Of a stretch of DNA of 64,000 nucleotides, positions 11,595 to 23,029 are shown one piece after another (position 1 is the first letter of the stretch; each line of letters starts with the position of its first letter). Both the position numbers and the translations under genes were made by a program. The notes under the pieces were generated by a model. That model saw nothing but the letters and a program-made list of their open reading frames with translations. It had not been told where the DNA came from and made no database searches. The DNA is taken from NCBI GenBank assembly GCA_001600455.1, contig BCKC01000011.1:248001-312000 (forward strand). Direction: 5' to 3'. Source of the DNA: Endocalyx cinctus (lineage: Eukaryota; Ascomycota; Sordariomycetes; Amphisphaeriales; Apiosporaceae).

Positions 11595-13089
11595 ATGAAG
11601 ACCCTACAATTCCAGCAACCTTTTGGTGAAAATGAATATCGGCAGAGGAAGGCAATGGATAATAAACCTCTAAATGTAAGCAAGACTGCCACCAAACCTA
11701 AAAAACGTTCGAACATACACGAATTACGACAACCGGAAAGCGGTATCGATAACAAATCCCCGTCCACCCAACACCCTTTACGAAGGCCCGTCGGAAATGG
11801 CTATCTTTTTAAAGATCGAGAAAGATCGCCACAACTGATTTCTCACACCGATGTAGAAGTGTGTGCTTTAAGCAGCAACATACAAACCCCATCGGATGAT
11901 AACAACGAGGTACAACCTGTGAAACGAGATGTCGAGATCGTGGGAGAAGAGGTTCTTGGTAGTAAAAAACATTATATTATTGCTGGAGAGCCTCGTCTCG
12001 TACCCCAACAGGACATATGTCCAAGTGCAATCCAGCGTTGGGATAAACAGATTGGATCGTTACAAGTACATCAAGACGGAAATGGTCAAGGTAAACATAT
12101 CTTATACTTTAAAATGATATAGCTAATTTTATACAGACGGTCGTATCGATGGCCTTACTCGACAAAGCGGAACAGCAACAACTCACAAGGTCGCCGAAGG
12201 TCCTCGTATGGACAGCAAGAAACCAGCCAATGAACCTATTCCGATCCCCTGTGGTAACTCTTTGGTAGAACTGCTGGAACCGAAACTTCCTCAAGAAGTC
12301 TTTAGCACTGATCCTCAGCATACCAATGCTAAAAATCAGAAATGGGATGCTACACAACAAGTTTCTTGGAGTACCACTTCAAATAGCCGTCAAGTCTTTA
12401 AAGACCCTCAACCGCCAAACACCCAGCTTATTATTAGCACAAGTCCTATCGTTAATACCGAGGTAGATAACGGTTCTCCTGGGAGCAACAGACAACTTTC
12501 ATTCGATGGTAGCAGTGAGATGCTACCTTCGAAACGCGCTGTAGAAATCGTGGGAGAAGAATTCCTTGATGGTAAAAAGCATTATCTTATTTCTGGAGAG
12601 CTGGACCTCGTGCCCGAACAGGACTTATGCCCAAGTTCAATCAAGCGATGGACTGAAAAGAAAGGATCGTTACAAGTACATCAAGGCGGAATTGGAAAAG
12701 ACTCAGGTGGTAAGAAACCAATCAAAAGAAAACGAGGACCGAACATAATGACTATATCCTCAAAACACCGGAGACGGGCACAAGAGGTGGGTAGCAACGA
12801 ACCAGTCAGATCTACAACTCGAGGTGGAACGAGTCAGCAGGATCTAACAGAGCCTGCTGCTGATCCGGATATTTACGAGGTTGAGGAATTGGTGAGCCAC
12901 CGCGAGATACAAGGTCCTAAAGGTGTATCTATTGAATACTTGGTTAAATGGGCAGGTTGCTGGCCCGAAGACCAGAAATATACGTGGGAACCAGAAGAGA
13001 ATATTATATGTGTGGAGACGGCCGGTAAATATTGGAGATCTCAGCTAGAACTTTTAAAATCAAGCGTGTTTAGTACTGGAGGGGTATAA
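11595..13089 (+). CDS. Chromodomain protein with an internally duplicated module
   Basis: Two exons, 11595-12090 and 12137-13089, joined over a 46-bp intron (gtaaac...acag, branch-like gctaat). The join keeps the frame and gives 482 aa. A canonical chromodomain lies at about residues 411-471: 'YEVEELVSHREI', 'IEYLVKWAGCWPEDQKYTWE', 'PEENI', with the aromatic-cage Tyr and two Trp positions present, so methyl-lysine histone binding is plausible. Upstream, a module of about 50 aa occurs twice (about 110-160 and 298-348): 'KRDVEIVGEEVLGSKKHYII' and 'KRAVEIVGEEFLDGKKHYLI', each ending in 'IGSLQVHQ'- or 'KGSLQVHQ'-like sequence. The modules look like shortened chromo-like folds. A basic stretch (about residues 358-380, KKPIKRKRG and KHRRR) is a likely nuclear signal. 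Function is unknown; a chromatin reader is inferred. Confidence 0.8.
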
Positions 13090-13418
13090 TAATATGTATT
13101 TATTGAATCTAATATATAAATTGATTATGTACAAGGGGACTGATAAGTTAAATAATATTTGCCGTACATATATAAGATGTCTGATTAAACTACTTCTACT
13201 TAAACTACTTCTACCTTCTTCTGTGTTTCTATCAGCTGCTACTGTCTTTATCACTTTTCGTCGTTCTATGTGTGGTTTCCACATGAGTTTGGTGTCCATT
13301 TAGGGCTATATGGTTATGGTTATGTCGTTTACATATCCTGTAGTCGTGTCGTCTTGCACGTTAATAAGATCTGTATTCTTCGCTTTCCAATTCCTTGAAT
13401 TGCCATCGTAGCTTACCT
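13090..13418. other. Intergenic, no gene seen
   Basis: AT-rich 3' flank of the chromodomain gene. Two overlapping short open frames (about 70-80 aa) have no support. Confidence 0.5.
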
Positions 13419-13419
13419 T

Positions 13420-13545
13420 AATATGGCAGAAAAAAAGTACGTACCTTTTCTGCCGGACAAAAAGGGTACGTACTTATTTTAATATGGCAGAAAAAAAGTA
13501 CGTACCTTTTCTGCCNGACAAAAAGGGTACGTACTTTTTCCCACG
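13420..13545 (+). repeat. Two 61-bp tandem units with an internal hairpin
   Basis: Units beginning aatatggcagaaaaaaagta start at 13420 and 13481, 61 bp apart, and are almost identical (one N in the second). Inside each unit aagtacgtacc and ggtacgtactt form an inverted pair around an 18-20 base loop. The repeat resembles terminal sequence of a small inverted-repeat element or a minisatellite. A shorter copy lies at 9431-9480. Confidence 0.7.
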
Positions 13546-13696
13546 AGCATGCCACACAACAAACACAAGGCATGGGGTAGGACTCGTTACCCCATCAACA
13601 TTCGATTAAACCAGCATTGTCAATATTATTAATTGAATTGATCGATTAGTTCTAAAGTTATTGTTGCGTGTTAATTGAGTGTAAGAAAATATAAGC

Positions 13697-13969
13697 GGCC
13701 TGGGCAATCCCTTCTCGGGCATTGGCGCCGGTTCTTGGGAAGCCGGCATTTGGGATTACAAAGTCTTACTTTTAGCCGGCGCATCGGAGCAATATGATAA
13801 CGAGGCCGGCGCGGTATACAGCTGGGATGACACCCAACAGAAGCTGGTCACTTACGACAACGTAGACATGACTAGACACAAAGTTGCGTACCTCCAAGCC
13901 GCGGGCCTCGGGGGAACTATGTTCTGGGAAGCTTCGGGGGATAGGGCGGATAATGCTTCTTTAACCTAA
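13697..13969 (+). pseudogene. GH18 chitinase, C-terminal fragment
   Basis: A 90-codon open stretch ending in TAA encodes the last part of a secreted class V (GH18) chitinase: 'GIWDYKVLLLAGASEQYDNE', 'YSWDDTQQKLVTYDNVDM', 'GLGGTMFWEASGDR'. These correspond to the end of the TIM barrel, where FWEASGD-type motifs are strongly conserved. There is an in-frame stop at about 13682 just upstream, no start, and no DxxDxDxE catalytic motif, so nearly all of the enzyme is missing. The piece is GC-richer than its flanks, as if spared from decay or recently placed here. Confidence 0.85.
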
Positions 13970-14539
13970 TTAGGAACTGCACTTATACTGAAAACTTTCT
14001 GATATTAATTCTCTCTGAGACCCTAGTAGTATCAGTGAGAGCTACCCAAGTTTTTTTGGCTGCAGGAATAATTGCACTTTTACACTCTGCATACAAGGTG
14101 GAGAAGCCTCCCCCGACTAATTAGAGTCCAATCTACCCCGTTGTGATGCCTTGTACGGGTAATGCCGGGTCCGAATTGGACTTAGGAAAGAATCGACCAT
14201 GCCTTGCTCCACAGCTTTACATCTACGTCGACCATTCTCCTCTTAAACCGTATTAATGTCTAGCACTAAGCGAACGGATGCAGCAGGACATGATACTGGT
14301 TTTCCACAATGCCTCAATAACAAGACTACAACGTTTCGCCATCCTCATGCTATAATTGGGCCTTTCCCCAGCATTGATGCCGAAGATGTTGATTATCGCG
14401 TCATATTCCATCGTCTACGAAAATCAGCATTAAGGAAATACTAACATCGTGGGATCTAAAAGTTAAGCGGTTGCCGATAGGGTTCTGTTAAAATTTTATG
14501 ACCAGGCGTCACTAGCGGAAAAGATCAGGGGGTTGACAG

Positions 14540-14547
14540 TATAAAAG
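14540..14547 (+). promoter_or_regulatory. TATA box upstream of the 14654 gene
   Basis: TATAAAAG about 107 bp before the ATG at 14654. The intervening leader is pyrimidine-rich, as in many fungal promoters. Confidence 0.45.
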
Positions 14548-14653
14548 GGACCCTCTTGCCTCATAATTTTCTTCTTCCTATTTATTCTCACTGTAACTCC
14601 ATACAGATTTGAGAAATAATCTTACCACCCACATCACACACCCTCTCCTTATC

Positions 14654-15283
14654 ATGGCAGTAGCCACTCGAAGCGGGTTGCTTCAGCCTTTCCAAATGGG
14701 AAATGAAGCCGAGGATACCGAGCTTAAAACTCCTGGGCCACTTACTCCTGAACCGCTGACTCCTGAGCTCAGGCAGCAAGATGTGAGAAGTGGACGAACA
14801 ACTAGCCTCACGATCCCCAAGACCTCTATGTCCGAGCCTCTAACTCCTGTCAATATGGATCATGCTGATGCCCAGTTGGCAACTTTTGGCCTGAGCCTTC
14901 CTTTGCTTCTCACTAAACTGGCAGAAGCTTCTGTCGAGCCCATAAACCTCGAGTCGACGAGACTTTACCTATCCACACTCTCCCACTCAGATCAGCTCCG
15001 ATTACGTGATTTGTTCGGAATTCTTTACCAATGCTGTACCAACTTATGCATAGCCACTCAGGGGGAGGCAGAAGATGTGTCGGGATCCCCTTCTACCCCC
15101 CAAGAGGAAATCACGGAACCCGAAGTCGCGCTAGCCGGCGGGAGAAAGAAGCCCACAGCCAGCTCCACAAGCAAATTCAATGGCTTGAAGTCTCCTATCA
15201 AGCTAATAACACCCAAAAACAAACAGAGGCTGAAGAGATGTACTTACGGGCACTTCGAGGAAAGGAGAAAGAGAACACCTTAA
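14654..15283 (+). CDS. Hypothetical protein with PLTPE repeats; possible frameshift near the 3' end
   Basis: ORF of 209 aa from the first ATG. The N-terminus carries short repeats (PGPLTPEPLTPELR, then EPLTPV). The middle is helical and leucine-rich ('LPLLLTKLAEASVEPINLES'). From about 15135 the +1 frame is also open to a stop at 15288 and reads as a clear coiled coil ('KEAHSQLHKQIQWLEVSYQA', 'TEAEEMYLRALRGKEKENTL'), better than the called frame, which turns basic there. Either an indel or an unrecognised intron switches frames near 15060-15160. Function unknown. Confidence 0.45.
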   Translation: MAVATRSGLLQPFQMGNEAEDTELKTPGPLTPEPLTPELRQQDVRSGRTTSLTIPKTSMSEPLTPVNMDHADAQLATFGLSLPLLLTKLAEASVEPINLESTRLYLSTLSHSDQLRLRDLFGILYQCCTNLCIATQGEAEDVSGSPSTPQEEITEPEVALAGGRKKPTASSTSKFNGLKSPIKLITPKNKQRLKRCTYGHFEERRKRTP

Positions 15284-16170
15284 AGTGACCCCCCTCCCCC
15301 GCTTCTATTTTGATACGGATTTCTGTTAAGGTGCACTCATAGTGGCAGAGTTATCTATGTTCTCAGCTGTCATACGTCCGGGTGCAGATGGAATACTGGT
15401 CACCGTGTTATAGGATGAGGAGCAATAAGGATATTTGGATTGGGATAGATAAGATGGTGGGGTCTGTTATCGACCCGGATTGTGGGGTTCTGATTTAATC
15501 GTCTGAATAAGAAAGGATCAATTTTCCCAACCTGCTTCCTCCCGTGGTACTTAATCCGTTTCTTTGGACGAGCGCCGATTCTGGCTGAGCTTTAAAATGG
15601 CAAAGTCAATTTTGAAAGCCCCACTTCCGGGGACCCACGATGTCTATAATCGGATCGAGCGCTGACGCAAGGGAGTGCAAAGCAGAATTTGGACTTTGCT
15701 TGGCAAACTAAGGAGATATTAACGCTACCATGCTTTATTTGAACCCCTTGAGCGTATCACGATAAGCGTTTATGCACGGACGTCAAGCGATTACAGCCCG
15801 CTTGGTCGCTTATGGGACATTCGGTGCTATAATATTGATATCCTCAATCATTATAGTACGGAATACTATATATTCTGGGGATACAGTACTATTTAGTATA
15901 TATGCCCTATAAATTAGCGCTTACATGCCCTGGAAACTAGGGCCTCTTGCAACTATACAGCCTCTCCTTATTTGCATCTTTGAGAGCGGTCAACCATAAA
16001 GTATACAGGGACCCTGTGATAAAATGAAGCCACGCAGTAGCACCGCCACATAGCCATAGCAAAATACCCAATAAACAACTTTAAATTAAAAACGCGCGCA
16101 TGCTACCTTCCCACTATTTGACTTTATACTCTTGCGACATATTTCCAGTGTCAACTAATTTGCACGTAGT
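15284..16170. other. Intergenic, nothing recognised
   Basis: AT-rich with several small palindromic stretches around 15850-15900. I found no ORF or repeat that can be supported. Confidence 0.5.
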
Positions 16171-17430
16171 GTGTTCACTCAATCTACGCAAATACGTTCA
16201 CAAGCGATACTAGGTTGGTTAATTGATATCTTTCCCCACAACGCCGATTATAACCATCCCAGCACGATACCAACAACTTCCCCCACGCTTTCTACTCTTG
16301 CTAATAGTCACGGCGTATACCTCTTGCCACCGTCCTCGAAACGAAAGGTTATTCGGTCCAGCTCCTTCCCGTATCCGCTCCCAAAACGTCGTTGCCCCGA
16401 TCCATCGTTTTCGACACCCAAATCCCCGAAACGAACTATCTTAGTCCCGATAAATTCCAATACGCAATACGGTCGAAGGAAAAGTCCGAGAAAGCACATG
16501 TCCAAAGACGAGTCGGACAATATCTTCATTACAGGTGTTAAAGAAGGCTACTCTTCTCCCAGAAGTGGAACGCCTTTAACGGAGAAAATCGAAACAAAGT
16601 GACGGATCTTCAGGCTACCCCCAGAGCATCACGCAATGCGCCGTCATAATATATAATCCACGTCGACGACAACATATCTCTCCCCACTTCGTCCGCTTCT
16701 GTCTCTTCCCGTGCACGATCATCGAGCCCCATCGAGCCCCATCGAGCCCCATCAAGCGAGCTGACGATCTTCTTAAACTCCGGAAGCTAGTCCATTGGAT
16801 CCATTTAAGCGTGGGTGATCTTACCAATAGACAAGACCAAGCGCTCGACGACTTAGCCGCTTTTAGAGAAGATTAAACGGGTTGCCCGGTCGAGCAAGGG
16901 ATACCTTCCTGCACAACTACGAGATCCCCTCCAGGATAACCTAGGACTTGCGGAGGATGATAGTGATAAGTTTGCAGAGCGTGACCCAGTGCCGATGGAC
17001 TGGAGGGTTTTAGAACAACGCAAACTGAAGGCGCGACGGCTGCTAGGCAAGACGTGCGGTGATGCGAGGTTGGAACACTATATTCAGTATATTCAGGTAC
17101 AACAGCCCCTAGAAATGGAGCTTGGCAGACTCCAAGANATTGTCAGGCAGACGAATGCGTTCAAGACAACCACGCATGCCGAAGCTGCATGGAATTAGCA
17201 CATCCATGGTCCTACGCTCGAACTCGCCCTCCTTTATTAGCACAACGTCGGTTCGAAAATGTGACGCGCGCTACTATCGCCAAGCCATTCCTCCCGCAAG
17301 CTACGGCAGAGATCGCCGTCTCACCAAGCAGCAAAATGATGGATTACACCATNATACTGGCGGACCACGAGGTTGCTGGGGACGACTTTCACGTGCGCGT
17401 ACGAAACTTTATAGCCAATCTCAGCCCTCC
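16171..17430 (+). pseudogene. PD-(D/E)XK nuclease-like (fungal PDDEXK_12-type) gene, frameshifted
   Basis: The first frame (16171-16602) starts 'RSQAILGWLIDIFP', followed by a low-complexity segment with 'SSKRK' and 'PLPKRR', the usual N-terminal plan of this fungal family. Further sensible coding follows in other frames: about 16878-17198 ('DPVPMDWRVLEQRKLKARRL') and 17189-17470 ('RFENVTRATIAKPFLPQ', 'SSKMMDYT'), the last resembling the VDY-type region of the family. At least three frame changes separate these blocks and the catalytic E-x-K block is not found, so the gene is dead or badly assembled (N at 17138 and 17353). An 11-bp unit (catcgagcccc) is repeated about three times at 16722-16755. 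Confidence 0.5.
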
Positions 17431-17915
17431 CATCTTGAACCAGATCCTTTGGTACAGTACGCCGACGAGGTAGAACAAAGAATTCAAAATAAGACGTCTG
17501 AGAGGGACGTTAACCCCTGGCGGCCAGGGGATGCTAGCCCAGACTTCCCAAAGTACTTTTATGGACGCCTCACGGCTCGGACGAAAGAGAAGCTGTATAT
17601 GATGCGATTGAACACGAGGGTCTTAAAACTGCAGCGCGCCGTTTGTTCGTTAGGAAGAACGAAGCTGTTATTAATGAGCTCGTAGTTCAAACCCAAACCC
17701 AGCTCATTGAGATTAACTCTTTAAAAGAAGAGTTAGAAGGACAACGGACGCATAAACGCCGTCGCGTTGACCCAGATCCGAACGAGGTGTTTATTTCAAT
17801 GAGGAATGTTACAGAGGCAGAAAAGACGACAAAGAAGTCAAATAAACAACATCAAGTAGANCTAGTAGAAAGCTCGCCTTATGAAGAATCTGAAACAGAA
17901 GACTATTGTAATTGA
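17431..17915 (+). pseudogene. Possible pogo-like transposase C-terminal fragment
   Basis: Two frames join around 17640: 'VNPWRPGDASPDFPKYF', then 'NEAVINELVVQTQTQLIEIN', 'KEELEGQRTHKRRRVDPDPN' and 'EVFISMRN', ending at 17915. The coiled coil followed by KRRRVDPDPN resembles the C-termini of fungal pogo/DDE_1 transposases. The DDE core is not visible. It could instead be the tail of the preceding PDDEXK-like gene. There is an N at 17861. Confidence 0.35.
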
Positions 17916-18406
17916 TAGTGAATTGACGTAAATATCGATTGTTGAAAGTAGTGGGTGGTTGTGATGATAGTTACGCTAGTCCTAAAATGGGGGTGGTCGG
18001 GAATAGGGGTGGCCGGTTGACATATTACAGACGTTTTTTCAATACTTCAATATTTACTCAATAACTTATTTCACATTGCCTTTTTTTTCAATAAGTCACT
18101 TTGAGTATTCTCTACATAGAATAATTCATCTTTTATCATATTTAGTTAATAGCATAAATAATATATAGTAATATAAGTTGAGAAAGCTATAAGAAATTAA
18201 GCTAATACTAATTGCGACCTACAATAAGTACGTGATGATGCTAAGCCTCCCCATCGCAATGATTGATGATCAATAATCTCATCACTTATCGATGCCTTTC
18301 TATTATGTCTTATAGCTTGCTGTGAATCACGAGAGGCCGACTAGTATCCGCGCTGGCGCCCGCGCTATTTCGTGCAAGGCCTTTATATGCAGGTAAGTAT
18401 GTCAAT
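17916..18406. other. Intergenic AT-rich, nothing recognised
   Basis: Separates the decayed locus from the membrane-protein gene. No supported ORF. Confidence 0.5.
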
Positions 18407-19620
18407 CTACACCAAAGCGAATTTCTTTTGAAGCTGTCGGGTGGAGCTACGGTCGCTCTCGGCATCGTCGTCGTTGGGCGAGCTGACGACCTGCGTTTCC
18501 ATGGTCTTCTTTATGCCGAGCTCGCCGTTCCAGCCGTTAGCGGNGGAGCCGAAGTCGTCATCGTTGTGTCCGCTCGACCTCATGGCCCCGATGCCAGGCG
18601 CTGCGCTGACCAAGGTTCTGTTCACGCCTCGCACTTTCGAGAGACCGAAGCTGGTCGGGTTCGACTCTTCTCTGTCGCGGTGGTAGTCGGCGTCGGAAGT
18701 TTTGACCACCTTGACGATCAGGTTGGTCATGTTCATCTCGATATACAGCTTCACGAGATACACGAGCGGGTGGAACTGAATGTANACTGTTCCGTTGGAC
18801 AGTGACATGGTACCGATAAGGACGACCTGCGAGGAGAAAGGAAGGACATCAGCGACTATTAATGTAACTAAAACGACCCGGGAGCAAAGAGTAGTTTACT
18901 TACATCCAAAATCAGCGAGATGATGATGAAAAACAAGTTCATTCGGTAAAGGCCGTTGTACTTCGTCAGTCCGTTCGCGATGAGTTTTGATCTGATGAGG
19001 TAGATGAAATATAGGTTCAGTCCAACATCTAGCATGGCAAAGATAGCCTTCTCAATTCGATCCCAAATCTCGTTAATATGAATCCATTGTTGACTGATCT
19101 GGAGACGAGCAGGAATCCAAATCACGAAGACGCTGATGTTTATGAGCCCGATGGCGGNAGCAAATCCCCATTTTAGTTTCCAGATGTTGCTACGGTTTAC
19201 TGTCAGGAGGGAGATTCGGTTGACGAGGATTTGTATGATGCATTGCATCTGGATNACCCATAGGCACAGTAAAAAGAAGAAGAACCAGAAGCTGTCCAGA
19301 TCACCGCATTAGCTTACAATCCTTTGACATGCGTGGATTGGAGAGGGAGTATATCACCTTGGGGGGATGTTTCCTTGAAGAAAGAACCAGCTAACTATGC
19401 CAATGATGGAACTAGATAGCCATTCAGCCCATACCATTATGATATATGTCCTGATGGTTCCAGAATTTGAGAAGGATTTCCATGATTGTACTCCAGCCTT
19501 GAATGCTGCGAAGACAGATAGGGCTAATGAGAACCCCCAAATCACACTGATGACATTCAACNCAACNTGAGTAGGTGGGATGATGGTATAATTTTCTGAT
19601 ACGAGAAACCCAAGCTCCAT
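18407..19620 (-). CDS. Multi-pass membrane protein, paralogue 1 (three exons)
   Basis: Exons 19620-19358, 19291-18904 and 18826-18407 join in frame to about 356 aa. Hydrophobic segments in order suggest about seven membrane spans, then a polar tail of about 100 aa ending 'STRQLQKKFALV'. The family signature is 'WIPARLQISQQWIHINEIWD', 'RIEKAIFAMLDVGLNLYFIY', 'LTKYNGLYRMN' and 'YIQFHPLVYLVKLYIEMNM'. This is a fungal integral-membrane family I recognise but cannot name or assign a function. Two closely related paralogues lie at 30760 and 44149. Unlike them, this copy lacks their introns 2 and 4: the sequence reads straight through at both sites. It is GC-richer than they are and contains several N positions, one in the codon after SNGT. 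Confidence 0.8.
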
Positions 19621-22600
19621 TNTNAATATACTTATGATAATAACAACAATAANAAGGGCCAAAAATATATAATAAAAGGGGAAATTAAAGATGACGAACT
19701 AAATGAGTGAATATAAATGAGTAGAGAATGAAAAATCTTTTGGAAGAACTTGAAGCTGGTGTCAGACAAAGCAGTTGATGACGTCCCTGGGAACTTGGAA
19801 TTCGGATTCGGGAGCAAGAAAGGGAGGGGGCAATATTCATATATTATAGATGTTCGTTATTGTTTAAACTCGTGGCTTTCATCCTGACAGGCTGCTAAAC
19901 CTAGTATGTTCTAAGATGGACGAAGGGCTAAACCTCGATGTGTTATTAGTCCCGGGGCCTAAGGCGATACTAAATAGGACCGTCGAGGAGCTAAATATTA
20001 GGGAGGAGGAACGTGAAGTAGAATCTTTATAGTCATGGTGCTACGACAGAAAATACGATAGGATCGCCAATCCCCTCTCATAAGTTGGGTATNATGTTAC
20101 GAATACTTTGGATTAGCGAGAGACTAAGAATCAATACGTACGCATACCATACAAATGAATTCGACGTAGTAAAATGAGATACCCAATTGAGATCTATACG
20201 TAGTAGTAGCTTCGATAGGGTCCGTAGTCCCGGTATTACAAGTAGATAGACGATATAGCACCCTTCAGAGATGTTAGATATTTTCTACTAGATNTAGAGT
20301 CCTGACTAATTCGGGCAATAACTAGTGAAGGATCTAGTCTAAGATATCAGGGACTGCGGATCCAAATCATCCCANCCTATAGACTTATGCGAGTATAGTT
20401 ATAGTATNATTTCGCGGATTCAGTCCGTGCNGAACAGACACTTATAAGAATAANGGATTAGAGTATAGCGCATACTAAGAATCTAACATTCTTATTTAAC
20501 CTTTGAATTTTCTTTTATTAATTACCTTACGTTATCCACAGAATTAACTAATCAAGGGAACACCCCTAATTTGTTATATCATACTCAAAAGCGTAACAAC
20601 TTTTTTTTCTTTGGTCGATTTTAGACTAATGTTAATTATTAGTATAAATAAGGTTATTAACGATAATGTTAAGGAAAACGTGTATTAATAAGTAATTTAC
20701 TTANGATAGATAGTGAGTTATAACGGTAGCGCTGGCGGTAGAATATTTCTCGACGACGACTATCAAATAAACTAATGTTATCATTGCATGATTATTTTTT
20801 TTAATTTTAATGTAGAGTATAATTATATATACCTTTAACATTATATTTACAATGACAATGTTCTAAGTTCTATGCAGCTTTATAACATTGCTCAAACCCG
20901 ATATCATTAAAAAGGAAACATGGATACCTTGTCTTAAATACTTCTGTACATAAGATACTACATGAAATAATATATAAAATATATAGATTAATAACCTGTT
21001 TTTTTTTTTTTTTTTTTTAAGACCCGTGGGAGAATGGAAAAAAACCCTTCAATTTTTATGGTAACATATTTACGTTCCAAACCCTACACAAGGGGTTCTG
21101 CTATGTAAAAGTTAGTATTGAGTATTTACATAGTAGATAGTCAACTTCCTAATAGATATGATCTGATTTTTTCGTCTTCTTAAGCACATTGGCCATGATT
21201 AGTTATGTACTATCTTATAGTTAGACCTAAGTTATATAGTCTAAAGTAGCTAGTCGAGTCAGGTCAAAACGTAGGAGGTAGAAGAAGAGAATTTAGACGA
21301 AAAGCTAATAGGCTGCCAAGATATCTGGGGGATATCATAGGNTCTTCCAATAATGGTTCTCGTTACCGGCTTTCTCAAGCATTCACCTGGGCTTATAACT
21401 ATCTTGGAACTAGTAAATTCAAGTCCATGGTCATTTAACATGTTCTAATACCTAATTAAATCTCCTAGGAAGAATCCCTTAGAGGGTCGAAAAGTATTAT
21501 TGTTGANATNAACGCCGTAAATAGTTACCTACCGCGTACTTATAAACCTTAATTCTCCAGCCTTAATAAAAGGCTTATCTCTGCGGGAGAACATTTCTAA
21601 ACCTGAATTCTCTTTNATTAATTCAATGTAAATNANACGCGTAAATCAGATATATAAAAATAATAACTATAACGCTTTGAAATAACGTGTACGGACCATT
21701 TNGGAAAAGGCCTTATTTATATACTAAACTAACATACAAGATAAGAGCAATNGAAAGATGCTANTTAACCTAGAATATACTCATTAAGACTCAATNATTN
21801 ACAACACTAGATNNATACCCAAGAAATACGTCAGGTAACACATTAAAAATTGTTTTATATAAAATTGTTAAATGTCCAGGATCGACAGGTCGCCCCACTC
21901 GCTTGTATAATTATAGTTCAGGCCATCCCCGCGTGCTTAGTACATCTAGTTCTGTTAAATCCGACGGTCATTACTTACTTTTTGTCAACTTCTCGGTTTC
22001 TCAAATCATCTTGTAGTTAATCCTGTTAGAAATTTGGATCCGAAACTACACTAGAGCCCAAGTACTGAGAGATGACCTAGTTGTTGTTCAAACATCCGTA
22101 TACGTATATATATCTACTCTCATCTGCCAGTCTTCATGATAACTTCCCCCCTCGCTCTTTTATGATATCTCTCAAAATACAACCATAATATACACTAGAA
22201 GCCGTTTATAAGTCATCGAGAAAAAAAAAGTTTTTTTCCTTCTCAATATTACTATATACTCTCTTCCCAGAAGCAAATATAACCCATTCCCCAAGTCTCA
22301 ATATGGGTGTTAATATTATTCTTCGGACGGATGATAATAATTATCCAGATATGTATTTGCCAGACTTTATGGTCGATTTCTAACGTAAAGGGACCCAGAA
22401 CTTTCGATTGAAGAGCAGGATAGACCAGGTGGGCCTACGTTTCTGTAGCAAATAGACGTTAAGAAGTTTATAGAAGACTACCTGGTGACGATGTTCGGTA
22501 CTTCGTGGTACACCTTACTTGCCAACTGTGATCAACTTAATGTAAAAAATTCGGAAATGTACTAGACAGGAGGGGCTATAATGATCAGTACTCTTGGTGC

Positions 22601-22994
22601 ACAGCTGCTCTTGAATTGGTCCGCCGTTAGGGAAGCTTCTAGAGAGGGTTAAACAATTTGCGGAATTTTATAGGGTTCAACTAGCAAGAAGAGAAAAATG
22701 TCCCTTTAGGTAACTAAACCAAAATATACTTTCAATATCGTAGATAATAACTTCGGTATGTAGAAATGAGTGAGACCGAGTCACAAGAAGATAATTTATA
22801 TTTATCATTGCAGTAGACCAAACTTTCTACCTGGTTACTCATGGGTGTATAGAGATGGTGCCTAACATCCTAGTCTATACGATAACAAGTAACTCAAGTG
22901 CCGCGGCTCAAAGAGTTTAGACTAGCTAGTTGGTGCTTGAATAACATGAAAATAAATTTTGAGAGTGAGATTGATTCTATAACAGTGAATCAAG
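19621..22994. other. Long AT-rich, N-containing decayed region
   Basis: About 3.4 kb with stops in all frames, many scattered N bases, an 18-20 base poly-T run near 20999-21018, and no recognisable gene. It has the look of RIP-mutated transposon sequence. It contains one copy of a dispersed repeat (21868-21985), listed separately. Confidence 0.6.
21868..21985 (+). repeat. Dispersed repeat, copy 1
   Basis: About 115 bp matching 43634-43741. Shared blocks in order are atcgacaggtcgccccac, cttgtata, ccccgcgtgcttag, acatctagttctg and cttactttttgtca, with small indels between them. No coding potential and no clear terminal repeats. Confidence 0.65.
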
Positions 22995-23014
22995 TAAATC
23001 ATTTGGTAGATCGT
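22995..23014 (+). repeat. 20-bp direct repeat, left copy
   Basis: taaatcatttggtagatcgt occurs here and again at 25836-25855, in the same orientation. The MOSC-reductase gene and a solo LTR lie between them. Confidence 0.7.
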
Positions 23015-23029
23015 TGCTCTGAAACTTGC

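Noticed and set aside
13420..13545. Possible CRISPR-like direct repeats
   Set aside because: Only two contiguous units without unique spacers, in a eukaryotic genome. This is a minisatellite or element end, not a CRISPR array.
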